The notes under the pieces are model-generated. The model saw nothing but the letters and a program-made list of their open reading frames with translations, did not search any database and was not told where the DNA came from. Source: a virus. Taken from it: a stretch of DNA of 64,000 nt. Shown here in pieces: positions 49,265 through 59,518 of the stretch. Within the stretch, counting starts at the first letter, position 1, and each line of letters begins with the position of its first letter. The DNA lies in the IMG/VR virus record IMGVR_UViG_3300034418_006037, positions 1-64,000 of that record. One strand, 5' to 3'. The translations under genes were made by a program, and so were the position numbers.

Positions 49265-49987
49265 ATGGCTGACACAGGAATAATAGGACCTTTAGCAAAC
49301 GCCGCAGTAGGCACAGGACTTGGCGATGGAATCAATTATGGAGCTTGGTCGTTCCCTCTAAGATTACATAGAACTGCGACAAATGCTAATGCTGCGGTTG
49401 TAACAACAGCTAATAAAGGCACTCGTTGGTACAATTGCTTTGATAACAACCAAATTCCTGCAGGCGCAACTATTACTGGAGTAGAGATTGTAGCAACAAC
49501 AGATTTTGATGGGTCAGGTAATTCAAACATAGGTACCTTCGGTTCAACAGGAGCAACAGAAAGCATCACATTAAGAGCTTATCTTTATAACGGATCTAGC
49601 TATTCATCAGCACTAACATATGATGGATCTACCCGCGCAGGTATTACATATTCTGACAGTAATACGACAGCTACATTTTTAGGAGCTAATAGACGATACT
49701 TGGGTCTATCCACTTTAGGAACCCTGTTTGGGGGATCAAGTGATTTATCAGGTTTAACCTGGGATCCTGCAAACCAAGCTAGTTTTGGGTTTGCTTTTAC
49801 TAGCACAGCAATAGTAAACACCCCAGTAGCTGGAGCTATTAGAGGTATTGGACTAAGAATAACTTACACTGAAGGTAGCTCAGGCCCAGCAGATGTAGCC
49901 GAAATTAATGGGGTTGCTGCAGCAGACATAGATAAGTTTAGCGGGGTAACCTTTAGTGACATAAGTAAAATCAATTCTATATCTTAA
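49265..49987 (+). CDS. small beta-rich fibre-tip-like protein
   Basis: Encodes 240 aa. A Gly/Ala/Thr-rich beta domain with 'GIGLRITYTEGSSGPADVAE' near the end and a repeat-like tail 'INGVAAADIDKFSGVTFSDI'. That tail resembles short concatenated anchor motifs in marine phage surface proteins. Probable receptor-binding accessory. Confidence 0.5.
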   Translation: MADTGIIGPLANAAVGTGLGDGINYGAWSFPLRLHRTATNANAAVVTTANKGTRWYNCFDNNQIPAGATITGVEIVATTDFDGSGNSNIGTFGSTGATESITLRAYLYNGSSYSSALTYDGSTRAGITYSDSNTTATFLGANRRYLGLSTLGTLFGGSSDLSGLTWDPANQASFGFAFTSTAIVNTPVAGAIRGIGLRITYTEGSSGPADVAEINGVAAADIDKFSGVTFSDISKINSIS

Positions 49988-49994
49988 TGTTTAT

Positions 49995-50002
49995 TATATT
50001 TG
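49995..50002 (+). promoter_or_regulatory. TATATTTG -7 promoter box
   Basis: Exact TAnnTTTG 35 bp before the ATG of the 555-aa gene, in the 49-bp gap after the fibre block. It starts a new transcript for the connector and cargo block. Confidence 0.65.
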
Positions 50003-50036
50003 CAATAGCAAAGCCTCTCCATAAATCCTAACAATA

Positions 50037-51704
50037 ATGAAAAATAAATATCAAAAAGGAGGAATGCCTTCTAAAAGTAAACCCGCTGCTCTTAGATCAG
50101 GGTTTAAAACTCGTCCGAAAGGACTGAAACCTAGTACTGGTAAAACTAAGCCTGCAGTAAAACCTTCAGATATGAAAAAGAGAAAGAAAGATCTTTCTTC
50201 TATCGGCATTGAAGAGTCCAAAGAATTGAAGTTTGGGGGGCCTATTGGTGTAAAAGCAAAGAAAGGAAGAGTTAAACGTGGTAACGGCGGCGAGGACGAG
50301 CTGAGACCTGGAGATCCTGGGTATATGGTTGAGGCTTCTAAAAGAGCAGCACAATCTGAGGGACCAATAGGAGAAGCTATTAGAAGCGCCGAAGCTGCTA
50401 AAAGAGGAGCACAAAACGCTGAGAAGAAAAGGATAGCTGATGAAGCTGCTGCAAGAAGAGGTCCTAGCAGAGAAGAAAAGCAGAACACTCGTCAAGGCGC
50501 AGGTGATGGGAAAGCTACAGGTTCTACTATGGATAGAATAGGAGCAATGGGCCGAGGAGAAACTTCACCCAAACCTGAAGATGTTGGAGCTACTAGAGCG
50601 GGATCAAGCAAGGCTACTCAAGACGCTAGAGCAAAGGGAGTTGCAGGACAGGCAGCTGATGATGCTAAGAGAAAAGCTGCTGCTGAACCTAAGAAGGGAA
50701 CGTATGAGTACGCTAAGAAGCAAAATTCTAACATTGATGCTTTGATCAAGCGTAGACAAGGTTTGACTAAGGGCACTCCTGAGTATAACAAGATTCAAAA
50801 CCAAATTAATACAGCATATGGTAAAGGATCTACTACTAGGAATACCACTCCTACTGCATCACTTGCAAGAAGAGATGTAAAATCTGTAGATAGTAAGCAG
50901 CCAGAACAGAAACTGCAAATTTCTAAGCCTTCGACTTCGACTTCATCGACGTCGAAAACTCCTAGCGGTTCTGTATCTGAAAAAGCAGCTGCTAGAGTTT
51001 CTAAGATTAAGGATCGTAGAGCTAAAGCAGCAGCTAGGCAGGAGAACAGAGCGGATAACAAGAATGACAGATCTGCTAATAGATCTTTCAGGAAAAACGA
51101 AAGGCAAGGTTCTCGTGACGACAATAAGCAGAGGAGAATGGATAACCGTGAGGATCGTCAGGACAGAAGAGATAGTAGGAAAGATCAACGGAAAATTGAT
51201 AGGTCGGCTATAAAGCAAGCTCGCAAAGCTCAAATGGGAGGACCTCGTAAAAAAGCTATAGCTGGTGCAATGGTTGCTGGAGGTGGTCAAGCTCTTAAAG
51301 GAGTTGGTAGCTTGGTTAATGCTATTGCAGGTAAAGAAACTAAGTTCGGAAACATAGCTAATTCTGTTGGAGAAGTTGCTGGTGGTATTGGTTCTATGAT
51401 GGGACCTGGTGGTGCTGCAGTGAACAAAGTAGGCGGAGCATTGAACAACGCAGTCGCACCCGGTGCTCCTGAGGTTCAGGTTGGTGCAAATGCAGGTGCT
51501 AATGCAGGTGCTAATCCACAGAATCCTGACATGCCTACTCAGCGCTATGGTGGCATAAAGAAGAAGAAGGGTAAGAAGGGTATGATGAAGTACAAAACAG
51601 GAGGTGCTAAGCCTGACTATCTTGATATGGACAAGGACGGTAATAAGACTGAGTCTATGAGGTCTGCTCTTAAAGACCGTCGTAGACGTGGTGGTCGCAG
51701 ATAA
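50037..51704 (+). CDS. basic, disordered virion protein with calcium-type loop
   Basis: Encodes 555 aa. Lys/Arg/Ala/Gly-rich and mostly disordered, with extensive 'RR/KK' runs ('RRMDNREDRQDRRDSRKDQR'). An Ala/Gly-rich membrane-like segment lies at ~410-480, and a conserved ending 'PDYLDMDKDGNKTESMRSAL' carries an EF-hand-like DxDxDG loop. This ending recurs in marine phage proteins. Likely an internal DNA-condensing or ejected virion protein. Confidence 0.6.
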   Translation: MKNKYQKGGMPSKSKPAALRSGFKTRPKGLKPSTGKTKPAVKPSDMKKRKKDLSSIGIEESKELKFGGPIGVKAKKGRVKRGNGGEDELRPGDPGYMVEASKRAAQSEGPIGEAIRSAEAAKRGAQNAEKKRIADEAAARRGPSREEKQNTRQGAGDGKATGSTMDRIGAMGRGETSPKPEDVGATRAGSSKATQDARAKGVAGQAADDAKRKAAAEPKKGTYEYAKKQNSNIDALIKRRQGLTKGTPEYNKIQNQINTAYGKGSTTRNTTPTASLARRDVKSVDSKQPEQKLQISKPSTSTSSTSKTPSGSVSEKAAARVSKIKDRRAKAAARQENRADNKNDRSANRSFRKNERQGSRDDNKQRRMDNREDRQDRRDSRKDQRKIDRSAIKQARKAQMGGPRKKAIAGAMVAGGGQALKGVGSLVNAIAGKETKFGNIANSVGEVAGGIGSMMGPGGAAVNKVGGALNNAVAPGAPEVQVGANAGANAGANPQNPDMPTQRYGGIKKKKGKKGMMKYKTGGAKPDYLDMDKDGNKTESMRSALKDRRRRGGRR

Positions 51705-52186
51705 TGCTAACCATTAAGGATATACACAAAGACTATGTGAAGCATGTTGAAGACCCCATAGAGACTCGCTTGTTTAAGCAGATCTGTGAGGAATTCAACA
51801 TGCTAATAGTCGATAGTATTCTTGATGGTGCAGAATTCAGTATGGGTAGTAACTTGTCTACCTTATCTATACGTAGGATAGAACGCAATCCCAGCAAGCC
51901 TACAATAGACTGGTGGGAGAGTAACAAGTACAAGCAAGAGCTTCTAGCTGAAGGCAAGGAGCTCTTTGATGTATCTACAGGTCAAGGTGAAAAGTGGTTC
52001 ATATACTACACTGATCCTTGGTATTGTAAGTACCATTGGCAGAAATCTAGATGTAAGATTTCTAACAAGAGTGCATATCGGTTTACCCCAACCAGAGGAA
52101 TAAAGGGGAACAAAGAGAAGCTAACCAAACTACTCAGAGACGATGACCTGGCATATCTAAGATTCAGAAAGCATGGCAGTATATAA
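51704..52186 (+). CDS. conserved crAss-like virion-block protein
   Basis: Encodes 160 aa. 'FKQICEEFNMLIVDSILDGA', then 'NLSTLSIRRIERNPSKPTID' and 'CKISNKSAYRFTPTRGIKGN' form a pattern I recognise from an uncharacterised protein conserved among crAss-like phages, located before ring and muzzle genes. Function unknown; possibly a connector subunit. It overlaps the next gene by 14 bp. Confidence 0.7.
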   Translation: MLTIKDIHKDYVKHVEDPIETRLFKQICEEFNMLIVDSILDGAEFSMGSNLSTLSIRRIERNPSKPTIDWWESNKYKQELLAEGKELFDVSTGQGEKWFIYYTDPWYCKYHWQKSRCKISNKSAYRFTPTRGIKGNKEKLTKLLRDDDLAYLRFRKHGSI

Positions 52187-53165
52187 GACCATATCAAGCA
52201 AAATGATAGTGCGCAAAGTAATGCGCGATTTGAATCCTCATAGTCAAAATGGGGATTGGTTACATGATGCCATAGAATGGATCGGAGAAGCTCTAGAACA
52301 TATAGGGAGTAGTACTCAGCTTATTACAAAAGTATGTACGGTTCAGATCAAAAATCATAAGGCCGCACTACCTGCTGACTTGTATTACCCGCAGCAGGTG
52401 TCAACAAGCGGTCATCCTGATGCTGAAACTATATATGAAGAGCTAGAAGGTCTCTCCGAAAAGATAGCTGATCTAAAAAGAACCTATGTGGATGCCAAAG
52501 AAGATATGGCTAGCCACTTAATAAAGACACGAAGTGGTGCTGTCATATCTAATCTTGATGAGAAACTGCTAGATAAGTACAACTCAATATCTAAAAGCAG
52601 TGATTATGCTCTTAGAGATTTGTCATCAAGAGTTGTGGTGCTTGAAAACACTTTGATGGGTGGAGATCATGGTGAACACCTTATTCCTCTGAAGTATTGT
52701 ACTACTACTTTCCCTGAGTCAGAACCTTGTCCGGATTGTCATCATGATAGTCACGTAGAGTGTTACTTTATTGAAAGTGACTACATTAAAACGTCATTTG
52801 CATCAGGCACTGTATGCATAAGTTACAAAGCATTTCCTACAGACCCTGATTGCTACCCCTTGGTGCCAGACGATATCAGCTTCAAAGAAGCTATGTTTTG
52901 GTACATATACAAGAAGATGCTACTTGGGGGTACGGTTGATGTAAATAAGAACGGGATACAGTATGATTTTGCTGATCAGAAGTGGAAGTACTACTGCACA
53001 CAAGCACGCAATGCTGCAGTGTTCCCAGACATCGACAGAATGGAAAGCTTTATGAATCAGTGGGTTAGACTTATCCCCAACATCAACAGACACGACCATG
53101 TGTTTGATGAGCTTGGGGACAGGGAAGACATATATAGAGGACGTTACAATACCTATGGTAGATGA
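52173..53165 (+). CDS. ring/connector-type protein before muzzle
   Basis: Encodes 330 aa. N-terminal 'SKMIVRKVMRDLNPHSQNGD' and 'DAIEWIGEALEHIGSSTQLI', plus 'KAALPADLYYPQQVS', match the crAss-like ring protein layout. The middle is a coiled coil and contains a cysteine group (PCPDCHHDSHVECY) that may bind zinc. The C-terminal helix ends 'NTYGR'. It overlaps the muzzle gene by ATGA. Confidence 0.72.
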   Translation: MAVYKTISSKMIVRKVMRDLNPHSQNGDWLHDAIEWIGEALEHIGSSTQLITKVCTVQIKNHKAALPADLYYPQQVSTSGHPDAETIYEELEGLSEKIADLKRTYVDAKEDMASHLIKTRSGAVISNLDEKLLDKYNSISKSSDYALRDLSSRVVVLENTLMGGDHGEHLIPLKYCTTTFPESEPCPDCHHDSHVECYFIESDYIKTSFASGTVCISYKAFPTDPDCYPLVPDDISFKEAMFWYIYKKMLLGGTVDVNKNGIQYDFADQKWKYYCTQARNAAVFPDIDRMESFMNQWVRLIPNINRHDHVFDELGDREDIYRGRYNTYGR

Positions 53166-56100
53166 AGAAGCTAGGGAAAGGTATGTTCAAGGATACCGCT
53201 CGGGTAGATCAGCCCGAGGGTACAATGCGTGATGCACTAAACGCTAACCTGAACATAAAGAAAGGAAGTATCAGCAATGAGTGGGGTACTTATGAATACC
53301 CTAATAATGCTGGGTTTAGAGTACTAGGTAGAACTGTACTTGACGATGATGTCATTGTCATGTTTGGGCAGGCAGTAAATGTCGTAGATAATGAGACAGT
53401 ATACACTGATCAAATACGTACTCTGAATACTAGAAATCAAGAGGTACTAGTTCTGTACGAGAACGATCTGTTGAACTTTCAGCAAACTCATCCTATAGTA
53501 GCTACTAATAGAAAGAACCAAGCAGGAGATTATATAGTATACTTCACCGACGGATATAAGGAAGAGGCAGAGCTTTACACGGCTTTTGAATATGTTAACA
53601 CATATAATCCTCCTAGAGTAATAAATGTAACTAGACAGAGGGCATTTAGACTGCGCGGTGGACTTGTTGATCAGCTGTACAACAACACTAACTCTTTCTA
53701 CAAATTAAACCTAATACCTAGGATAGGTACTCACTCTTCGTTTGATTCAGCAAGAGTTCTGAGCGGAGGTAACTTGTACGCAGCTGCATATTATTTAGCT
53801 CTTGCGTATACAGATAGAGACGGGGTAGAAACTAATTACTTCGTACTTTCCAATCCAGTATATATAGTCCCAAACTCTGAGAATATTACTCCGACTAATA
53901 GTTTTATTGGGGCAGAGGGTGGTACTAAATGTAACAAGACTATTCAGTGGGTAGTAGATACACCTATTGATATAGACTACGAGCTGCTTCAGCCTGCAGT
54001 TATAAAGTTGCAGAAGACTGCAATGACAGCTGAAAAGCTTAAGCCTGTTGCAATGAACAAAGGATACGAAACAATAGTGACGTATTCAGGAAACGAAGAC
54101 TCTCAATCAATTGCTGTTGAAGACATCATAGTAGATGATGTAAACTACATTACTGCGGACACTATAAGTCAACTGGACAATAGGTTGTATTTAGGTAATG
54201 TCTCAAGTAACAAAGACATTGGTTTTCAGCCTTTTGCACAAAACATACAGCTTGAAGCTGTAGTAGAAGAAGCAGAAGCATTCAGCCCTAGGCTTTACGA
54301 CACGTTTGCTTTGAACCAAGGTTATGCTGCACTTATACAAGAGTGGCATGCTGATGTGCCACAGCAATTCAAAAATGAGTACCAAGATCTGCAGACAGGC
54401 AATATTTCATATGCTCCTACAGGAAACATAAACTATCAATACCAAGAGCTCCTAAACAATCTTCTGTTAGATCCTCTTGGTAATACTCGGAAAGGGTATA
54501 GAGATCCTAATTTCTACTTCCAAAGAAAATCTTTTAGAAGAGGTGAGGTATATGCTTTCTACATATCATTCATACTAAATGATGGTACTGAAACATATGC
54601 TTACCACATTCCCGGGAGAGAGCCTAGATGCATTCCTGTACCAGCGACACAGCAGACTACTTATGAGTATGCTCAGTATAGGAAGGTAACATTCTCTTTT
54701 GATGACTACGATTTTAGTTTTGGGGGAAGTGGAGTAGCAAGTCAGCATGAACTTGTGTTTTTGTATGTACCACCACTTGGTCAAGGAAATTCGCCTGTAG
54801 GATACCCAAACGCAGGATACTACAGACCCGCTGGCTGGACTAATGATGCAACACTGGTAAATCAGTTTAATGCTAACTCACTACCTGAAACTATATCTGT
54901 AACTGGAGCTACGTACATATCTCTAACTCTGAATTCTGCAGATGACTTCGGTGCTTCGTATAATCAAACTACCGTCTTCAATGCAATGGAAGCATGGTTG
55001 TTATCAAACGGACCTACCCTTGGAGCTACAGAAGGATGGGACGAAATAGTTGGGGAAGAAATAAGTTCACAAACTCCTGCAATACTGGAGACAGAGGTTA
55101 GTATCAGTATTCTTTCAGATGATGATGTATGTGAAAACGATGCTCTTTCAAAGAACCCAGCTGCTACTAAACTAGCATTTGGATTTCTCCCAACTGAAGC
55201 ACTAGAACAATATGATGATATAAGATTGTTCAATGTTCTTGATACCGGAAACAAGATAGATCCTGAGCTATCTGGTAATATGGGGTACTGGGCTAATGAG
55301 AATGAGTTCTACCCTAGTACTAGAGACTTCACATTTGGGGATGTAACTACAGAAGGAGTTGCAGTCCTAGACGATGCGCAAGGTATTTATGGTGAAAGAG
55401 TTAGGCATCACAGAATGCCTGGTAACCTTAGTGATGAGTTCTCATACATAGAGAGGTCGTCAGAACACCCTGTAAATAACAGTAATGGGAACACTCATGG
55501 CTGGTTTGAAGAGCTAGGTTACAGGCCTCTAGAAGGGGACAGACTTCGCACGATTCGTGGCATTGGGGGCGACGGGACTATGGCGCTGGATGAAAATGTG
55601 CGCCTGTTGGGTGTGAGACTCAACAATCTTAAAATACCTAGAGGGATTCTAGAGCAAATCCAAGGGTATAAGATATACTATGCTAAGAGAGATGAGAAAG
55701 ACAAGACTATACTTGGACAGAGTATAGCAGTGCCTGGGCATCCTAGAGCAGCTAGTGTAAATAAGCAAAGCTTAGAAGAAGCTGTAACTGGTCCTTTTAC
55801 TAAAGCCTTCTATATGTATGGGGGACTAGACCATACAGATAATACTACTGTAGAGACTTACGGTAAGTGGAAGAGCACAATTGAAGGCGAACGCAGGTAT
55901 TACTCCCACCCAGTATTCAAGTTTCACGATCTGCATCAGCTGCGCAAAAGATCTGATATGTCTGCTGCTACCCACATACAATGTCAGTATGGAGTAATAT
56001 TTAGAATGTACTCCGGAGGGCCTGGAGTATTTGTACCTCCATGTGCTCCTGATAAAGTTTGGGACGCAGTTATTGATTTTGATGAGAGTGAACTCTCAAC

Positions 56101-59100
56101 CTCTTTTAATGATGGAGTCCCAGATTACATCATAAGGAATAGTGATAACAACTTAGATCCTTGGGATGCACACTCTACTACTTTCCCTTCTTTAGGATGG
56201 GTCAGTCCTGAGATGCAGAACACAGTAGACTTCTACTGGCACGATCCTAAAAATCAGTTGGGTAAAAAAAGCATCGATAAAAAGATGTTTGGGGAAACTC
56301 GCATACTTGACATAAGTGATGTCCAGGAAGGAGTAATAAACTATGGGTTTATTGGAGACGATGATGGCGAGATAGTAGGTCAAGGTGTTGATGGAGGCGC
56401 TAACGACAATACTGGAGTTAGTATTGCAAAACGTGCTAGAAAATACAGACGCGGAGAAGATTTGTCACAGCCTGCAAATGGTGATTTTGAGGGTAAAGCA
56501 GAGCAATTCCTAGCTATTAAAGCTAAGGAGGCTAGAGTGCGTGCTTGGTACACTTCGGCTATGATAGGAACTGCATACATATCACCTAGCATAGCTTTAT
56601 CCTCCCCAACTGTAGTCAAGGGTGGAAGCTATAAAGCAGTAAGTGCTTTTCTAGATGGGGATTACTTAGTTACATCAGGCGCTTCTGCACTTAATAGGTT
56701 TTACCAAGAAGGTAATTTTGATGATAACCAGCTTACTCTTATGCTGGATCCGAACAGCAAGATACTGCTGCACGGGCGTGAGAATCATGAGACTAGTGAC
56801 AGCACCTCATTTAAAGGAGCACAGATTCTATACAACTTAGCAGGTGAAACTGCTCATGCGTTTGGGTTGGTAAGCGGCCTTCCCGCTCTTAGAGGACATG
56901 CTCCTTTTGATAACCTTACTCAGGTTGGGTCTAATGGAGACCGAGCAGGTCTTGTAAGGTGGGGAGAAGCTCTCAATTGGTTGTACCCTGATGCTTTTAA
57001 AGACACAGTTCCATATGAATACCAGCTCTATGGGTTTAATACAGGATCTCAATTCCACTACCTAGCTAATGCTTCTGGGCAGGACGGAGAGATGTATGCC
57101 CCAAGAAATTATCAAGGTCTCAGGTATAGAATGTCTCCTACAAACCACATTATGGGACTGCCTATGGCGTGGCTTCTTAACGTGTGTGCTATACGTAGAA
57201 ACGTCTTCTCTCCGTTTGATCAGCAGAACCTAGTATGGACTGGTTACTTTAACAGAATAAGAAACGCAAACCTTACTACTGGAGAAGCAGATGATGGATA
57301 CTACACAAGAAATTACTACGAGGGAGCACAGTCTAGAGAGATCTTTGGGGGAGATACTTACATAACTAAAACTAGCTTCCGCTCTACTTCTCAAAGCTAT
57401 GGGCATAGCTATTGGAGAGCCAACAGGTGGTATGGAGATCCTGTGGGAGCAAGTGAAGAGTACACGCAGGGAGGTGTAGTTATAGAAAATGCATCTAACC
57501 TTATAAACATAGCGTTTAATACTACAGATTTCTTTGGGCGTAGAAGATTTCAATCTGACTTACCGGCAAACCTAGACCCTCTATCTGCTGGTTTGTACAT
57601 AGCGGATAGATTTGGAACTACTCAAGGAGCCCCAATATGGAATGCTACCCCAGACTATCTTCAGATAGGAGTAAATTCAGGTGCTGCTGATAGTAGGTAT
57701 GACATGGCTCAAAAGTTTGTCAACGTTGTAGCAGATAGCCACAACTGGGTAAAGGGCAATGTCAATCCTGTATCTACTGTATTCTCTTTCTATGTAGAGT
57801 CTGATGACTTGCTAGAGTGGAGGCACGTAGATGATGTAGAGCGCGGAGAAAAGACTAAAGTGTTTGACTATCATACAGGACATTCTGTAATATTCAATCC
57901 TCCCTACGACGACTTCACCAAACCTGATAAGATACTTTACGAGGATCACCTATCTGCACTGCAGAACGTAAAGGTAACCTCACCTTTGAATGTATTCGGA
58001 GAGCTATCTAAGGTTCAGACATTCCCTAACAGAGTAGTACGTTCTGATGTAGACTCAGGCAGTATTTCTGATGGGTATAGGAAGTTTAGAGCGCTGGAAT
58101 ACAAAGACATACCTACTCATAGAGGTCAGATTAAAAATCTATTTGATCTGAACGGGAACCTGTACATACATACAGAGCGCTCACTGTTTGTGACAAAGGG
58201 TAAAGAGGAACTTCAACTGGATGCTGTCACTGCATTCATAGGTAGCGGTAACATCTTTGTGCAAGATCCTGATGAAGCTATGCAAGCTGATGCAGGCTAT
58301 GCTGGTACTGCTTCTAGACATGCACACATAACTACTGTGTATGGACACTTTTACGTCAACTACAGAGACAGAAAAGTGTACAGCGTGAGTGGGCAAGGTG
58401 TGGCAGACATAACTAGTGGTATGGAAACATGGTTGAGAGACAACATGCCATTTGCTCTAGAGCAGTTTGGGATAAACCTAGACAGTGACAATGCTAGGGA
58501 GAATGGCTTCTTTGTGGATGCTACAACTGGGGTCAACGTACCAATAGGATTTACCCTTGGGTATGACCCACTGTTTAAGCGCATACTTATTACAAAGCAT
58601 GAGCCCATACCTACACAGCAGTTTTTCGAAGACTTCTACGCAGGTAACATAGTAGTTATCAATGACATACCAGAGCTTATATCTGGATGTGCAGACTTAG
58701 ATGTCATACAAACTAATGCTAGAGTACCCATCCCAGAGCAGGTAAACTTTAAAGCTAACAACCCAGTTTATTGCGGACCTATATGGTTTGGTAACCCTGT
58801 ATACTTTACACAAAGCTCTTGGACCATTTCATACTACCCTGAACTTAAAGTGTGGGGCAGTAGACACAGCTATGCACCTAACCTGTACACGAATACCTCA
58901 GAGTACTTGGTAAGCTTTGCGGGTGATCGTAGCTGGGAGCACACTAACAAGAACAACCCTGGTAGATTCTACGGAGAGCTATACAACTTCGAAGTAGAGT
59001 TCATAGACAATACAGCTGCTGCAGAAGCTAAGCTGTTCTCGAATATGTTCTACTGGGCTGAGTCCTTCCTTCCTGATCAAAACAGTATCTCTGAGCAATT

Positions 59101-59518
59101 CAGAGTATCTAATCCTGTGTTTGATGAGTTCTATGCATACAATAGCACTCAGATTACAGGTCTACCTATAACAATCAACTACTTGAATAATGCTAGGTTG
59201 GTAGATAGGATATGGTATGTCAACGAGATACGAGATCTTTCAATCCAACAACAACTTACTGAGGGTGAGCTTATTACTGGAACAGAGAATGTTGCAGGAA
59301 ATATAACAACAGAAGTTACTGTGCACCCTCAAGCTACAACTATGTTCACTGAAGAGGGTGTAGTAAATAACAACTATGTAAATCTCAATAAAGAATGGTT
59401 TAATCGCAGAAAGATGATTGACCACTATCTAGGAGTGAGACTTATAAAAGATAATACTAACAGAAATTTAGTACATTTGTATGCAGTTGGTACTAAGTTC
59501 CGTAAATCATTCAGATAA
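53162..59518 (+). CDS. muzzle/stabilisation-type tail protein, 2118 aa
   Basis: The N-terminus 'KKLGKGMFKDTARVDQPEGT' followed by 'RDALNANL' is the signature of the crAss-like stabilisation or muzzle protein, the distal ring of the short tail. The rest is beta-rich with many Tyr/Asn. Central segments such as 'AGSQFHYLANASG'-like loops and 'GHSVIFNPPYDDFTKPDKIL' are followed by a region with 'LFDLNGNLYIHTERSLFVTK', typical of large tail-nozzle proteins. It is long for this family (usually about 1,000-1,500 aa in my recollection), so extra modules are probably inserted. Confidence 0.8.
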   Translation: MKKLGKGMFKDTARVDQPEGTMRDALNANLNIKKGSISNEWGTYEYPNNAGFRVLGRTVLDDDVIVMFGQAVNVVDNETVYTDQIRTLNTRNQEVLVLYENDLLNFQQTHPIVATNRKNQAGDYIVYFTDGYKEEAELYTAFEYVNTYNPPRVINVTRQRAFRLRGGLVDQLYNNTNSFYKLNLIPRIGTHSSFDSARVLSGGNLYAAAYYLALAYTDRDGVETNYFVLSNPVYIVPNSENITPTNSFIGAEGGTKCNKTIQWVVDTPIDIDYELLQPAVIKLQKTAMTAEKLKPVAMNKGYETIVTYSGNEDSQSIAVEDIIVDDVNYITADTISQLDNRLYLGNVSSNKDIGFQPFAQNIQLEAVVEEAEAFSPRLYDTFALNQGYAALIQEWHADVPQQFKNEYQDLQTGNISYAPTGNINYQYQELLNNLLLDPLGNTRKGYRDPNFYFQRKSFRRGEVYAFYISFILNDGTETYAYHIPGREPRCIPVPATQQTTYEYAQYRKVTFSFDDYDFSFGGSGVASQHELVFLYVPPLGQGNSPVGYPNAGYYRPAGWTNDATLVNQFNANSLPETISVTGATYISLTLNSADDFGASYNQTTVFNAMEAWLLSNGPTLGATEGWDEIVGEEISSQTPAILETEVSISILSDDDVCENDALSKNPAATKLAFGFLPTEALEQYDDIRLFNVLDTGNKIDPELSGNMGYWANENEFYPSTRDFTFGDVTTEGVAVLDDAQGIYGERVRHHRMPGNLSDEFSYIERSSEHPVNNSNGNTHGWFEELGYRPLEGDRLRTIRGIGGDGTMALDENVRLLGVRLNNLKIPRGILEQIQGYKIYYAKRDEKDKTILGQSIAVPGHPRAASVNKQSLEEAVTGPFTKAFYMYGGLDHTDNTTVETYGKWKSTIEGERRYYSHPVFKFHDLHQLRKRSDMSAATHIQCQYGVIFRMYSGGPGVFVPPCAPDKVWDAVIDFDESELSTSFNDGVPDYIIRNSDNNLDPWDAHSTTFPSLGWVSPEMQNTVDFYWHDPKNQLGKKSIDKKMFGETRILDISDVQEGVINYGFIGDDDGEIVGQGVDGGANDNTGVSIAKRARKYRRGEDLSQPANGDFEGKAEQFLAIKAKEARVRAWYTSAMIGTAYISPSIALSSPTVVKGGSYKAVSAFLDGDYLVTSGASALNRFYQEGNFDDNQLTLMLDPNSKILLHGRENHETSDSTSFKGAQILYNLAGETAHAFGLVSGLPALRGHAPFDNLTQVGSNGDRAGLVRWGEALNWLYPDAFKDTVPYEYQLYGFNTGSQFHYLANASGQDGEMYAPRNYQGLRYRMSPTNHIMGLPMAWLLNVCAIRRNVFSPFDQQNLVWTGYFNRIRNANLTTGEADDGYYTRNYYEGAQSREIFGGDTYITKTSFRSTSQSYGHSYWRANRWYGDPVGASEEYTQGGVVIENASNLINIAFNTTDFFGRRRFQSDLPANLDPLSAGLYIADRFGTTQGAPIWNATPDYLQIGVNSGAADSRYDMAQKFVNVVADSHNWVKGNVNPVSTVFSFYVESDDLLEWRHVDDVERGEKTKVFDYHTGHSVIFNPPYDDFTKPDKILYEDHLSALQNVKVTSPLNVFGELSKVQTFPNRVVRSDVDSGSISDGYRKFRALEYKDIPTHRGQIKNLFDLNGNLYIHTERSLFVTKGKEELQLDAVTAFIGSGNIFVQDPDEAMQADAGYAGTASRHAHITTVYGHFYVNYRDRKVYSVSGQGVADITSGMETWLRDNMPFALEQFGINLDSDNARENGFFVDATTGVNVPIGFTLGYDPLFKRILITKHEPIPTQQFFEDFYAGNIVVINDIPELISGCADLDVIQTNARVPIPEQVNFKANNPVYCGPIWFGNPVYFTQSSWTISYYPELKVWGSRHSYAPNLYTNTSEYLVSFAGDRSWEHTNKNNPGRFYGELYNFEVEFIDNTAAAEAKLFSNMFYWAESFLPDQNSISEQFRVSNPVFDEFYAYNSTQITGLPITINYLNNARLVDRIWYVNEIRDLSIQQQLTEGELITGTENVAGNITTEVTVHPQATTMFTEEGVVNNNYVNLNKEWFNRRKMIDHYLGVRLIKDNTNRNLVHLYAVGTKFRKSFR

